A stretch of DNA of 64,000 nucleotides from Synaphobranchus kaupii. Taxonomy: Eukaryota > Chordata > Actinopteri > Anguilliformes > Synaphobranchidae. Shown one piece after another: positions 24,239 to 33,690 of the stretch. The translations under genes and the position numbers were made by a program. The notes beneath the pieces were generated by a model. It was given only the letters and a program-made list of their open reading frames with translations. It was not told where the DNA came from and ran no database searches. Where the stretch lies: contig CM056376.1 of the NCBI GenBank assembly GCA_029718625.1, positions 78,057,386-78,121,385 of the forward strand. Direction: 5' to 3'. The first letter of the stretch is position 1; each line of letters begins with the position of its first letter.

Positions 24239-25115
24239 CAAGTCTCCTTTGTGTCATTGTAGACCGAAGGTAAGTTTTGACACGTCGAAGTGCAGAAAAG
24301 CTTCTCTCTGCTGTTGCTGTAGTTACGGGTATTGTGAAATACAGTTTAAGGAGTTTGTGTACTTCAAATTACTTCAAATTGGCGCTCTGCAATTTTCTTT
24401 GCTAGCTTGTCTCACTAGCAGTTATGCGCGCATAGCAATGTAACATGCAGCGATTGGTCAATCGAAGCATAACGTGCTGTTTTACGTAATTACATCACTA
24501 GCATTACAGCAAAGATATTTTAGTGTTTCGAGAGTCTCAAGACGCTCTAGTGTTGGGCTGATTAGTGCCTTTGCGTGCTGTCTAGCTAGCTGGTGTGACG
24601 TCAATCCTCCAAAAGTAGGTCGGGCCATGGCACGGGTGGCCCCTACCGTTCCGCGGCCCATGGTACACCTCCAATTGACTCAAATAATGTCAATTAGCCT
24701 ATCAGAAGTTTCTAAAGCCACATAATTTTCACAACATAATTTTCTGGAATTTTCCAAGCTGTTTAAAGGCACAGTCAACTTAGTCTATGTAAACTTCTGA
24801 CCCACTGGAATTGTGATATAGCAAAATTATCTGTCTGTAAACAATTGTTCGAAAAATTACTTGTGTCATGCACAACGTAGATGTCCTAACTGACTTGGCA
24901 ACACTATAGTTTGCTAACATGAAATCTGTGGAGTGGTTAAAAATGAGTTTTAATGACTTCAACCTAAGTGTCTGTAAACTTCCGACTTCAACTGTACATG
25001 TAAATAGCTATATGATGGCTTTTTCTCAGTTAGAAACAGAATAATATCTAATATCTAATTCATGGATCCAGCTACATAAAAGAAAGGGAGGAAGGGGAAT
25101 TTAGCAAGAGCACGT

Positions 25116-25720
25116 TGTGGCAAACTCCGCGGTGGTTGGAGTTGTCACGCAACTGAATACAATAATCTCAATGTCCACACGGCGGCAATTCAATTTATAT
25201 CGCAAATTTATTGCTGTTTGCGGGAAAAAAAGGTCATGTTTAGCGGGAGCGTCAGCCAGTCCGTAATCCGGGAGAATCGTCGTTGTCCGATGCCAGGGTT
25301 CGGTACACTAAGACGGGTTATCCTACGGTCCAGGGCTGATGCAGGCGGAGGGTTGTCAGACAGGCGGGGTTCGGTAACGGGGCGGGTTCTCGTACAATCC
25401 GGGGGTCGGGCACACAGCAGACTTCTCCTGGCAAAATAGATCATACACAGCGCTTTTTAATTCTCTCTCCAACAAACTCCAAAACTCCAAACTCACTCTC
25501 TCCTCCAATGTTGTTTGGCAGCCCCTTTTCTAGGGCGCTGATTAGCCCGGTGATTCGCCACAGCTGTCTTACTCGGAGTCTTCTCCAGGTGCCGGGGATT
25601 CCCTTGCTGAGGCGGTGACGTCATCGGAACTCCTATTATGGGCATACAATCTTTCCACCTCAGCCTGACGTACCTTCCTTCTATCACTTCACCGTGGTTT
25701 CGTCCCCGCCGGCTACCACA
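25116..25720 (-). repeat. 3' LTR of the Gmr1-type element
   Basis: 605 bp, starting (minus strand) TGTGGTAGCCGG and ending GTTTGCCACA. It differs from the 5' LTR at 29637-30238 by about seven substitutions and one 3-bp indel, roughly 1.2%, counted by eye. Confidence 0.92.
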
Positions 25721-25733
25721 CACCCCCCCCCTC
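25721..25733 (-). other. Polypurine tract of the Gmr1-type element
   Basis: On the minus strand GAGGGGGGGGTG lies directly before the 3' LTR, the expected place for the plus-strand primer. Confidence 0.75.
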
Positions 25734-26310
25734 AGCTCCGACCGGGAGGGCGGGGTGGCCCAGGAACCCAGGGCATCTCTCCGTGACAGCGCATCCGCGT
25801 TCCCATGGGCAGCTCCAGACCTGTGGATGACGTCAAAGGCGTACGGTTGTAAAGAGAGGAACCAGCAAGTGACCCTTGCATTATTGTCTTTATTCCTAGA
25901 CATCCACACTAGTGGTGCATGGTCTGTTACCAGGGTGAAGTGCCGTCCCAAAACGTAATACTTCAGACCCTCTAGGGCCCACTTGATAGCCAAGCATTCT
26001 TTCTCCACTGTGGAATATTTTTGCTCTCGGGGTAGTAACTTGCGACTTATGAAGGTGATCGGATGTTCTTCACCTTCATGTAGCTGGGATAGGACGGCAC
26101 CCACCCCGGTTTCCGATGCATCCGTCTGTACCACTAGGGGTTGGGAGAAGTCAGGGGTCAGACAACACGGGTTCCGCACACAGGGCGTCTTTGATGGCTC
26201 CAAAGGCTGCCTCTGCCTCGGTCGTCCACAGGATTCGGTCTGGCAGCCGGCTTCGGGTCAGGTCCGTGAGGGGCGCTGCTAGGGAGGAGAAATGTGGGAC
26301 AAAACGTCTA
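25722..26310 (-). pseudogene. RNase H domain of Gmr1-type pol
   Basis: Degrades the RNA strand during reverse transcription. The frame with QTDASETGVGAVLSQL, YSTVEKECLAIKWALEGL, LVTDHAPLVWM and GNADALSRRDA supplies the D-E-D-D residues expected for Ty3/Gypsy RNase H. The connection domain (FVPHFSSLAAPLTDLT, WTTEAEAAF) lies in another frame at 26151-26320. A frameshift near 26200 separates the two, with the MEPSKTP start artificial. The frame continues to a GG/PPS-rich end and reads on into the LTR. Inactive as part of a broken polyprotein. Confidence 0.9.
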
Positions 26311-27186
26311 ATAGCTGGCAAGCCCAATGAACACTCGTACCTGCTTCTTGGTGTGGGGGCGGGGCCATTCCCGGATCGCTTCGACCTTTCCTGCCTGGGG
26401 TTTGACGCAGCCGCGCCTGATTGTATACCCCAGGTAATCTGCATCTCGAAGGCCGAGGCGGCATTTCTTTGGATTGGCTGTTAGCCCCGTCCCCCGCAGG
26501 GCTTGCAGTACGGCGTCGATCTGTTGCAGGTGGGTCCCCCATTCCTCCCCGTGTATTACTATGTCATCCAGGTAGGCCGCGGTGTATACCCGGTGGGGTC
26601 GTAGGACCCGGTCCATTAGTCGCTGGAAGGTGGGCGGGGCCCCGTGGAGCCCGAATGGTAGCATCTTATAGTAGAAGAGGCCGTCCGGTGTGACGAACGC
26701 TTTCTTCTCTCTGGCCTCGGGCGCCAGAGGTACCTGCCAGTATCCCTTTGTCAGGTCCAGCGTGGTGATGAAACGGGCTCTTCCCAGGCGTTCAATGAGT
26801 TCATCTATCCTAGGCATAGGGTAGGCGTCAAATTTAGATATAGCGTTTAATTGTCTGAAATCATTGCAGAAACGGATTGACCCATCCGGTTTCGGTACCA
26901 GCACAATTGGACTACACCATTCACTATTGGATTCCTCAATGATTCCTGCACTTAGCATAGCTTTTACCTCGGCCGCGATGGCTTCTCTTCGGGCCTCTGG
27001 GATCCTGTATGGCCTCAGTTTCACCCGTTTTCCTGGCTCCGTGACGATACGGTGCTGGATTAGGTCGGTGTGCCCTGCCTCGGCAGAGAATACGTCTCTA
27101 TTCCGGTTGACCAGGTCCTGGAGGTCCTGTCGCTGGCTCTGGGTCAATTGCTCTCCCATCGGGACTTGGACGGGCTCTGTTTTCAC
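26308..27186 (-). pseudogene. Reverse transcriptase domain of Gmr1-type pol
   Basis: A 292-residue open stretch with the main Ty3/Gypsy reverse-transcriptase blocks: SPIVLVPKPDGSIRFCNDFR (residues 92-111), LDLTKGYWQVPL (143-154), FGLHGAPPTFQRLMD (178-192) and the catalytic YLDD (205-208). It ends near FIGLASY, where a frameshift leads to the connection/RNase H part. It starts just after a run of ten G (about 27189-27200) where another frameshift separates it from the integrase C-terminus. This domain by itself looks intact. It follows integrase instead of preceding it, the defining oddity of this element. Confidence 0.93.
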
Positions 27187-27199
27187 AGCGACCTGGGGG

Positions 27200-27567
27200 G
27201 GGGGGGGGTGTGAGAGAGAACAGCACCTCGCGGGCCACCCATTTTTTTAACAGGTTTACGTGGTACACCTTAGTGGGGGGTCGTCGTCCGGGCTGTCGTA
27301 CCCGGTAGTTGACAGTACCACCTTTTTTATGACCTCGTAGGGACCGTTCCATTTGGCTAAGAATTTACACTCCGAGGTAGGCACCAAGACCAGCACTTTG
27401 TCCCCGGGGGCGAACTCCCTGGGTTGGGCCCCGCGGTTGTAGACCCGCGCTTGTGCAGTTTGGGCCTCCGCCATGTGTTCTCTCACCATAGGCCAGATAG
27501 TCGCCATTTGTTCTCTTACCTCCTCTACATGTTCCACCATGGTTCGATGGCGTGACGGTTGCTGTTC
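27200..27567 (-). pseudogene. Integrase C-terminal part of Gmr1-type pol
   Basis: The frame EEVREQMATIWPMVREHMAE ... FAPGDKVLVLVP ... FLAKWNGPYEVIKK contains the GPY/F-type module of Ty3/Gypsy integrases. After a frameshift near 27330 it continues as GTVNYRVRQPGRRPPTKVYH and VNLLKKWVAREV, the usual NLLK-W tail. A TAG/TAA-type stop at 27568-27570 separates it from the catalytic core. The tail lies directly upstream of reverse transcriptase, so the domain order is certain. Confidence 0.88.
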
Positions 27568-28110
27568 CTAAGCCTCTTTGGCCAGGTCCAACAGCCTTCG
27601 GGGTCGTCTCCCGTACAACAGCTCAAACGGGGAAAACCCGGTGGATGCCTGGGGTACCTCTCGATTTTCGAAGAGAACGAACGGCAGCAGCTGGTCCCAG
27701 TTTCTCCCATCGGCCTCCATCATCTTGTTTAGCATCTTCTTGAGGGTTTGGTTAAACCTCTCAACCAGCCCGTCCGTCTGAGGGTGATAGACAGAAGTAC
27801 GTAACTGGGTTACCTTCATCAGTTGGCACAGATCTCTCATGATCCGTGACATGAATGGTGTGCCCTGGTCGGTCAGAATCTCCTCCGGCAGCCCGACCCG
27901 GGAGAAGAGTAGCATCAGCTCCCTCGCAATCCCCTTTGTAGCCATGGTTCTCAGTGGAATAGCCTCCGGGTACCTGGTGGCGTAGTCTAACACGACCAGG
28001 ATGTACTGGTGCCCTCAGCTGCTCCGGGGTAGGGGTCCCACCAGGTCCATGCCGTTCCTACTAAAGGGAACAGATATAATGGGTAGAGGGATGAGAGGGC
28101 TCCTCAGGTG
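27568..28110 (-). pseudogene. Integrase catalytic core of Gmr1-type pol
   Basis: Inserts the cDNA into the host genome. Visible blocks: MDLVGPLP with the first catalytic aspartate (about 28045), LDYATRYPEAIPLR, ILTDQGTPFMS with the second aspartate (about 27875), and YHPQTDGLVERFNQTLK with the glutamate (about 27770). Two in-frame stops interrupt the segment: one just after the CQQVAP end of the zinc-binding part (28114-28116) and one in PRSS*GHQYILVVLD near 28018. The rest of the core, to LLDLAKEA, is open. Confidence 0.92.
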
Positions 28111-28113
28111 AGG

Positions 28114-29345
28114 TCAAGGCGCCACCTGCTGGCAGTCAGGGCAGCTACGACAGTAGTCCTCAACGGCCTTTTTGACCCCGGGCCAGTAGAACCGTGTCTT
28201 AATCCTTTCCAGGGTCTTCTCCACCCCTAGGTGGGCCCCCAGCAGGTGTGTGTGGGCAAGCTGTAAGACCGAGGGGATAAAGGGACGGGGCACCAACAAC
28301 AGTTCCTGCTGTACCCCCGCCTTCATTACCACTTGATATAATAAACTGTTTTTAATGGCAAAGTGAGGAAATATCATCTGTCTTACTCCGTCTAATAGCT
28401 GGCCGTCCACCACTGACACCTGCTGGAGTGAGCTGGTGAGGTTGGCGTCCTCCAGCTGGGCTGTCCCAAATCTCCCGGCGAGAGGGGCTGGTAGAGGTTG
28501 GTCGTCTGGGTTTTGGGCGAACAGGTCGGCCACGTCACCATCCTCCTCCCCGGGAGGGCTTTCCTCTTCCTCCCTCGCCGTCTCCCAAGTGGCCTCTACA
28601 GCTGCTCGTGCCTTCTCGCTGGCCACTCCAGATCCACCTCCTGGTAGCCACACAGCTGCTCTGGCTTTTTTTTGTTTCTTTTGGGGGTTTCTGGCCCTTC
28701 CACTCCCCGCCAGACCGTGCCACAGTCCTGGAAAGACGTCGGCATCCCTTCCGATGAGGATTTGTACGGGGAGATCTGTTACGATTTCTGCTGTCCCGCT
28801 GTACCGCCCTTTGGTGGTTTGGAGGTCCAACAAGGTGGTGGGGTACTCCCTGGTCTCCCCATGTATGCAGGTGACCGCAACCATCTCCGACAGACGGGGA
28901 AGCCTGGCAAAATCTGGACGGACCAGGGTCACTGCGCTTCCGGAGTCCAGGAGAGCCGTTGCGTCCTTCCCGTTGGCCTTGACGGGGGTGAGAGGAGACC
29001 CGCCGCTCTCCTGGGCCCAGCAGGCTGTCAGTAGCCCACAGGGTCTGGGTGAGACTGATGGGTCATATGTCCAGTCGTGGTAGCGCTGTGCCCTGGTAAG
29101 CAGCGTGTATCCATGTCGCTGTAGTATTTCTTCTTTTAATGCTTCAAATGTCACCGTTCTGCCATCTGTTAAATCTTGGTAGGTGGTCTGAGCCACACCC
29201 GTCAAAAATGGAGCCAGCAAATCCGCCCATTGTTCCTCCGGCCATTTCTCCCGCTTGGCGGTGATTTCAAAAGTGCGGAGGAAAGTTTGCACATCGTCTG
29301 CGTCTGTTTGTTTCACCAGAAAACGGGCGGGGTTTATGCGTCCTA
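28114..29345 (-). pseudogene. Gag remnant, protease and integrase zinc domain (Gmr1-type)
   Basis: A 400-residue open frame. The first 90 residues are retrotransposon gag (TFLRTFEITAKREKWPEEQW, FLTGVAQTTYQDL). At about residue 92 it switches to GLLTACWAQESGG and then the protease with ALLDSGSAVTLV (DSG at 124-126). The usual distal gag, with the SCAN-like region and zinc knuckle expected in this group, is missing without loss of frame. An acidic linker (EEESPPGEEDGDVADLF) follows, and from about residue 350 the HHCC integrase zinc domain HLGVEKTLERIKTRFYWPGV ... CRSCPDCQQVAP. It has no own start codon; it joins the gag start by a frameshift near 29345. Confidence 0.9.
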
Positions 29346-29573
29346 TCGCGCAGCTTCTTTTTGCTCGATGTGGGCTGTGTATAAATCCTTGAGCTCGGCT
29401 TGTAGATACTGCGTCTGCTCGAGCTGTTTGGCCATGAAATGTTCCATGTTCAGCTGCTGTTGTTGAATCTGCTGTTGTTGTAGCTGCATGGTTTGGTCAT
29501 GCCTCTGCTGTTGTTCCTGGTTGCTGGCGACAAGCCGCGCGAGGAGTTCTTGGAACATTATGGGAGTGGTCAT
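29346..29573 (-). pseudogene. Gag N-terminus, coiled coil (Gmr1-type)
   Basis: Starts MTTPIMFQELLARLVASNQE at 29573, 64 bp inside the 5' LTR border. It is rich in glutamine (QLQQQQIQQQQLN) with heptad-like leucines up to LKDLYTAHIEQKEAAR, suggesting a coiled coil. A frameshift near 29345 separates it from the rest of gag (GRINPARFLVKQTDADD...). The start is chosen because everything upstream is leader and LTR. Confidence 0.8.
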
Positions 29574-29616
29574 GATATCTGTGGATTGAGTATTATTGTT
29601 TTCAGTCAAAATGCGT

Positions 29617-29634
29617 TGCCCGCATTCTCCACCA
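29617..29634 (-). other. Primer-binding site of the Gmr1-type element
   Basis: On the minus strand, two bases after the 5' LTR, TGGTGGAGAATGCGGGC begins with the TGG expected for a tRNA CCA end. I cannot name the matching tRNA with certainty. Confidence 0.6.
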
Positions 29635-29636
29635 TA

Positions 29637-30238
29637 TGTGGCAAACTCCGCGGTGGTTGGAGTTGTCACGCAACTGAAAACAATAATCTCAATGTCCACA
29701 CGGCGGCAATTCAATTTATATCGCAAATTTATTGCTGTTTGCGGGAAAAAAAGGTCATGTTTAGCGGGAGCGTCAGCCAGTCCGTAATCCGGGAGAATCG
29801 TCGTTGGCCGATGCCAGGGTTCGGTACACTAAGACGGGTTATCCTATGGTCCAGGGCTGATGCAGGCGGAGGGTTGTCAGACAGGCGGGGTTCGGTAACG
29901 GGGCGGGTTCTACAATCCGGGGGTCGGGCACACAGCAGACTTCTCCTGGCAAAATAGATCATACACAGCGCTTTTTAATTCTCTCTCCAACAAACTCCAA
30001 AACTCCAAACTCACTCTCTCCTCCAATGTTGTTTGGCAGCCCCTTTTCTAGGGCGCTGATTAGCCCGGTGATTCGCCACAGCTGTCTTACTCGGAGTCTT
30101 CTCCAGGTGCCAGGGATTCCCTTGCTGAGGCGGTGATGTCATCGGAACTCCTATTATGGGCATACAATCTTTCCACCTCAGCCTGACGTACCTTCCTTCT
30201 ATCACTTCACCGTGGTTTCGTCCCCGCCGGCTGACACA
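29637..30238 (-). repeat. 5' LTR of the Gmr1-type element
   Basis: 602 bp, starting (minus strand) TGTGTCAGCCGG and ending GTTTGCCACA. It is nearly identical to 25116-25720. Confidence 0.92.
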
Positions 30239-30242
30239 ACGT

Positions 30243-31227
30243 ACATAACATTAGATTTTTTTTTTTTAATGATTGGTTTGTTTTGCAGTATTGTTAGCTT
30301 GTTTGGAGTGTTTTTGTTTGTCATTTTCTTAACAGCAAATTAATAAATACTGTTCTGAAAGGGCACTACAAATTAGCATTTAAGTGCTGTCTTTCAAAAA
30401 TTTTCTACCCCCCTAGCAAGTGTCCTCCCACTTGCCAAACCACAGCCACGCCCTTGGTTAAAGGGGCTATATGTAAAATTTTTGCATGCATGAATCGCTT
30501 TCAATTGCCAATGTATGAACAGATTGTAATATAACTTTAAAAATTTGACTTTCCCCTATGGGCTGATTTTTATGTAAAGAATTCTGGTCGGATTTACTGG
30601 GAAAATGAAGGATGTAATGTCAAAGCGCGGTTCCGAATGCCTTCCCTGTCTCTGGCTGGCTACTGCTTTCACATGGTAGCAGTAGCTATGCACTTGACTA
30701 CAAACCAGATGTTCAATGTTTCTCAATGAGACGGCAGCGGAAAGCTCCGCCTCTGCTAGCGTTGAATACCGCATACCAAACATTCTGCGAAAACATTTTT
30801 CTCAACTTTTGCTGTCATGTTGTAGCGGAGGGACAAATCGGATATGTTTTTTTTTTGGAAACAATGTGGACTTTTGTTCTCCTGTCTTATTTGTATGGAG
30901 AGGTAAATTAATGCCTCAATGATTTTACAGTAGCCTACCAAGCACCTTTCCAAAATCATGAAATTATATCCCAACAAATCACCATAGCAACGTTTACATG
31001 GTGTTCACCGGCGTACGGTTCTGTAGATTAATGCTGCAGTCGTATTATTATTATTATTATTATTATTTTACACACTAATATACAGTAATGACAATGAATA
31101 GGTCTGCCAACCTACTCAATGATGGTCAATATCTTGACTTAGTGTACTGTGTGTCTACTGATTAGCATCTAATGGCCTTTGGTACAATAAATCTTTTAGC
31201 AAGCAGCGCAGTTCCTGGGAAAGAGTA
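30243..31227. other. No gene seen; old repeat fragments
   Basis: No coding region. A block near 30600-30660 (GAAAATGAAGGATGTAATGT then CTCTGGCTGG) recurs in similar form near 46560-46625, so both belong to one dispersed repeat, possibly a non-autonomous DNA element beginning near AAAGGGGCTATATGTAAAAT (30464). A (TTA)n microsatellite lies at about 31040-31067. Confidence 0.4.
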
Positions 31228-31232
31228 CCATA

Positions 31233-32707
31233 TGTAACTTTCCGTTCCCATCCTGGCCGTTCTCCGTGTTTTTCCCTCTCCCTCCTTGTCATGTTTGACT
31301 TCCATTGTCCGTGTTTTTCCCCGTGCTGCAGGCTGGGCGTGTTCCCTCCGTTTGTATTACTCCATTTTTCCACTCCTGTCTCAGCCTCTTTCCATTTCGG
31401 CATGCATTCCTCACACTCCGCTCTGTTCAATCACCCACGCATACATTCGCACGCTTTCCTAATTGATACCAATTACACTCCTTATTTAGCTCACCTGCTG
31501 TCTTCTGTCCAGTGCCAGTTCGTTAACGTTGTTTGTTTGAAACCTCTGGTCTTCGCTTGTCTAGTTCTAGTCGCACAATTTGGTTCTGTATTAGGTGTTC
31601 GTTCACCCTGCTGAATTGTGTAACCTTTATTTAACAGTTTGGTTCTGTCTCGGTGCTTTAGGCACTCTGCTGAACTGTTGATATTCTCAGTCTGTCCAGT
31701 GTGTGTGCGGCACTACCTACCGCGCAATAATCTGTCTCGCTAACCACGTCTCTGTTTGAAGTCTGCCAGTCTGCAGTTGTTCGCGACTCCCTACCTGTGT
31801 TGCGGTACTCCCCCGCTCTCCACCTGACGTTGTGCCCTCAGCTGGGCTTCTGCTCTTCCACTCCTCAGCTGTTCCTGCGTCCGGCCGTTGCCACTGCTGT
31901 TGCTACGGTTACGGTTGCGCTTGCTGCTGTTGCCCTGCTGCTACATCTGGGTCTGACCCGGGGTCCGCTGCACTGTCCTGCCCTGCCGTTTCCGCTGCCG
32001 CCCTTCCTCTGCTCCAACAACCCGGTTGCCTGTTACCAATACCACCCCAGTCATTCCTACTCCAAACTTTCACGCATAACCATAACCGGATTGTTTGTCA
32101 TTTATGTCCTCCCTCGCTTCAGGAGACAAGTTCAAAGCATAAATTATTGGATGCCTAGCGCTCCCTCTATCTGTCCTGTCTGTCTAGTCTGTCCAGATCC
32201 GCCAAGTCCAGTTCCAGCTTGGAACGATTCCAGAGTGACCCGCGAAGTCCAGTTCCGGCTTGGAACGACTCCCGGGTGATCCGTCAAAGTCCAGTCCCGG
32301 TGTGGGGCGATTCCTGAGTGACCCGCAAAGTCCAGTTCCGGCTTGGAACGACTCCTGGGTGATCCGTCAAAGTCCAGTCCCGGTGTGGGGCGATTCCTGA
32401 GTGACCCGCAAAGTCCAGTTCCGGTTTGGAACAAACCAGTTGTTCCAGTCAGGTCCAGTTCCGGTTTGGAACAAACCAGTTGTTCCAGTCAAGTCCAGTT
32501 CCAGTTTGGACCAAACCAGTTGTTCCTGTCGAGTCCAGCTCCGGTTTGGAGCAAGTTTGAAGTCCCGGAGAAGCTCCGGAGAATTCCTGTCCTGTGTTAT
32601 ATTGTGTACAGCTTGGGACTGCCCCAAGCTTCAATAAATAACCTTTTCTTGTACCTCTGCCTCCTTGTCGTTGCGTTTGGGTTCAGCCCGTGTTCAGGTT
32701 CATGACA
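31233..32707 (+). mobile_element. Solo LTR (1475 bp) with internal minisatellite
   Basis: Starts TGTAACTTTCCG and ends GGTTCATGACA, with the 5-bp duplication CCATA on both sides (31228-31232, 32708-32712). A polyadenylation-like AATAAATAACC lies near 32634. Open frames of up to 160 codons are present but proline/serine-rich and repetitive, so they are LTR sequence. The second LTR and interior are absent. The LTR lies directly against the LINE that follows. Confidence 0.9.
32195..32570 (+). repeat. Tandem repeats inside the solo LTR
   Basis: Two kinds of unit in succession. First, alternating units of about 43 bp carrying AAGTCCAGTTCCGGCTTGGA or AAAGTCCAGTCCCGGTGTGG with GATTCCTGAGTGACCCGC; then three to four units of about 43-45 bp carrying GTTCCGGTTTGGAACAAACC and AGTTGTTCCAGTC. 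The shared core GTTCCGGNTTGGAAC is an imperfect palindrome. Confidence 0.85.
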
Positions 32708-32712
32708 CCATA

Positions 32713-33690
32713 TAGGGGATGACTATAATCCTCTAATTTCTCTCAATTCTCCCAAACGTCCTTAGAATGTGCTGTTAAAAAATAACCTCTAAACTGTCTA
32801 GACCAAAGCCAACCATTGACTCTGCTTTCTTAATTAGTTTGTTGATACAGTTGACATCTTCTCTTGTAATATTCCCTCCCCAACAAACAGCATATAACAA
32901 AACACTAGCCACAATGCTACTATAAAACATGTTCAACATTTTGCAACACACTTTAAAAAAAAAAAGTTTATTTGTACTTGTATAGCACTTTTTAAAAAAG
33001 AAGTTTACAAAGTGCTTCACAGTCAAATAAAAACACATTAAGTAAAAGGAGAATAGAAATAAAATGAAATAAGGTAAAATACAGTAAAATAAAATAAAAT
33101 GCCTAAATACCATGGTTAATTAAAATTCAGTTAAAAGCTTGTCTAAAAAAATTAGTTTTAAGAAAGGATTTAAAAGAAATTACTGATGTAGCAAGCCTGA
33201 GCTGCTCGGGCAAGGCATTCCAAAGTTGAGGGGCTCTAATTGCATTGGTCCGGTCACCCTTTGATTTTAGCTTTGATTTCGGAGTGACCAGAAGTTTCTT
33301 TCCCGAGGATCTCAGGCTGCGCGCTGGTGTGTACGGGGATAAGAGGTCTGCAATATATACTTGAAAGGATCTCAGTTTTAAGTAAAATAGCCTCTTTTGA
33401 GCTTTCTTAAGAACAATGGTGGTATTCTCCTTCTATTGTAATTTGTTGTCTATGACAACACCCAAATATTTATAAGATTCCACAGAATCAATGATCAATG
33501 ATTACTACAGGTGTCACCAACTCGCTTTTTCTAAAATCAATAATCAGCTCTTTAGTTTTGGAACTATTGAGTTCTAAAAAGTTAGCACTACACCATGAAA
33601 CAAAGTGATCAATTTCCCTCAGGTACAATGAATCATTCCCTTCAATAATACAGGGGGTGGACAAAGTCTCAGAAACACAAGACACTGAAA
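32713..33690 (-). mobile_element. Non-LTR retrotransposon fragment, split
   Basis: Minus-strand reverse-transcriptase pieces. 33400-33690 reads ...IDHFVSWCSANFLELNSSKT, KELIIDFRKS and ESYKYLGVVIDNKLQ; 32775-32950 continues CCKMLNMFYSSIVASVLLYA and VCWGGNITREDVNCINKLIKKAES. This is the C-terminal half of a CR1/jockey-like reverse transcriptase. Between the two pieces another LINE is inserted (about 32951-33355). The 5' part is cut off where unrelated sequence starts near 33660. Inactive. Confidence 0.8.
32951..33355 (-). mobile_element. 5'-truncated L2-like LINE inside another LINE
   Basis: The minus strand reads a LINE C-terminus (TPARSLRSSGKKLL, RAPQLWNALPEQLRLATSVI, FKSFLKTNFFRQAF, stop), then a 3' untranslated end with GTGAAGCACTTTGTAAACTT and AAGTGCTATACAAGTACAAA followed by a T-rich tail. 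That is the pattern of L2/Rex1-type LINEs. The surrounding LINE resumes at CAAAATGTTGAAC; an (C)AAGT repeat flanks the insert and is the likely duplication. Confidence 0.75.

Larger units (their letters stand above)
23137..24297 (-). pseudogene. hAT transposase C-terminal fragment, split
   Basis: On the minus strand LRRVKTYLRSTMTQRRL (about 24297-24241) continues after the Harbinger-like insert as NDLLGAHTHREILARTDIKA and ...FFGKYGD, ending at a stop at 23137-23139. LRR(V/L)KTYLRSTM..RL is the hAT C-terminal dimerisation motif found in ZMYM1-like and P58IPK-repressor-like transposon proteins. Removing the insert plus 3 bp brings the two parts into one frame. The catalytic domain is missing, so it is a remnant. 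Confidence 0.75.
22750..24662 (-). mobile_element. hAT-like element nested in the Tc1
   Basis: The inverted ends are CATGGGCCGCGGAAC (22750) and GTTCCGCGGCCCATG (24662), each followed inward by a GTAGG(T)CGGGCC motif. It splits the Tc1 sequence CATCAACAGG / GTACACCTCC. No 8-bp duplication is visible (only G or GG repeats), which is unusual for hAT. The only coding remnant is a hAT-type C-terminal dimerisation segment, itself split by a Harbinger-like element. Net length is about 950 bp, so it is a deletion derivative. Superfamily assignment relies on the protein remnant. Confidence 0.65.
25116..30238 (-). mobile_element. Gmr1-type Ty3/Gypsy retrotransposon
   Basis: A 5.1-kb LTR retrotransposon on the minus strand with two LTRs of about 600 bp and the 4-bp duplication ACGT (25112-25115, 30239-30242). 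Coding order along the minus strand is gag, protease, integrase (HHCC, DDE core, C-terminal GPY-type part), reverse transcriptase, RNase H. Integrase upstream of reverse transcriptase is the Ty1/copia-like order known from the Gmr1 group of Ty3/Gypsy elements, first described from cod. The coding region is broken by stops and frameshifts and lacks the middle of gag. Confidence 0.92.

Noticed and set aside
28436..29083. 215-codon plus-strand frame opposite the Gmr1-type protease region
   Set aside because: It is the antisense shadow of the minus-strand gag-pol frame, which has clear protease and integrase motifs.
31797..32279. 160-codon plus-strand open frame as a gene
   Set aside because: It lies wholly inside the solo LTR 31233-32707, is proline/serine/cysteine-rich and runs into the minisatellite.
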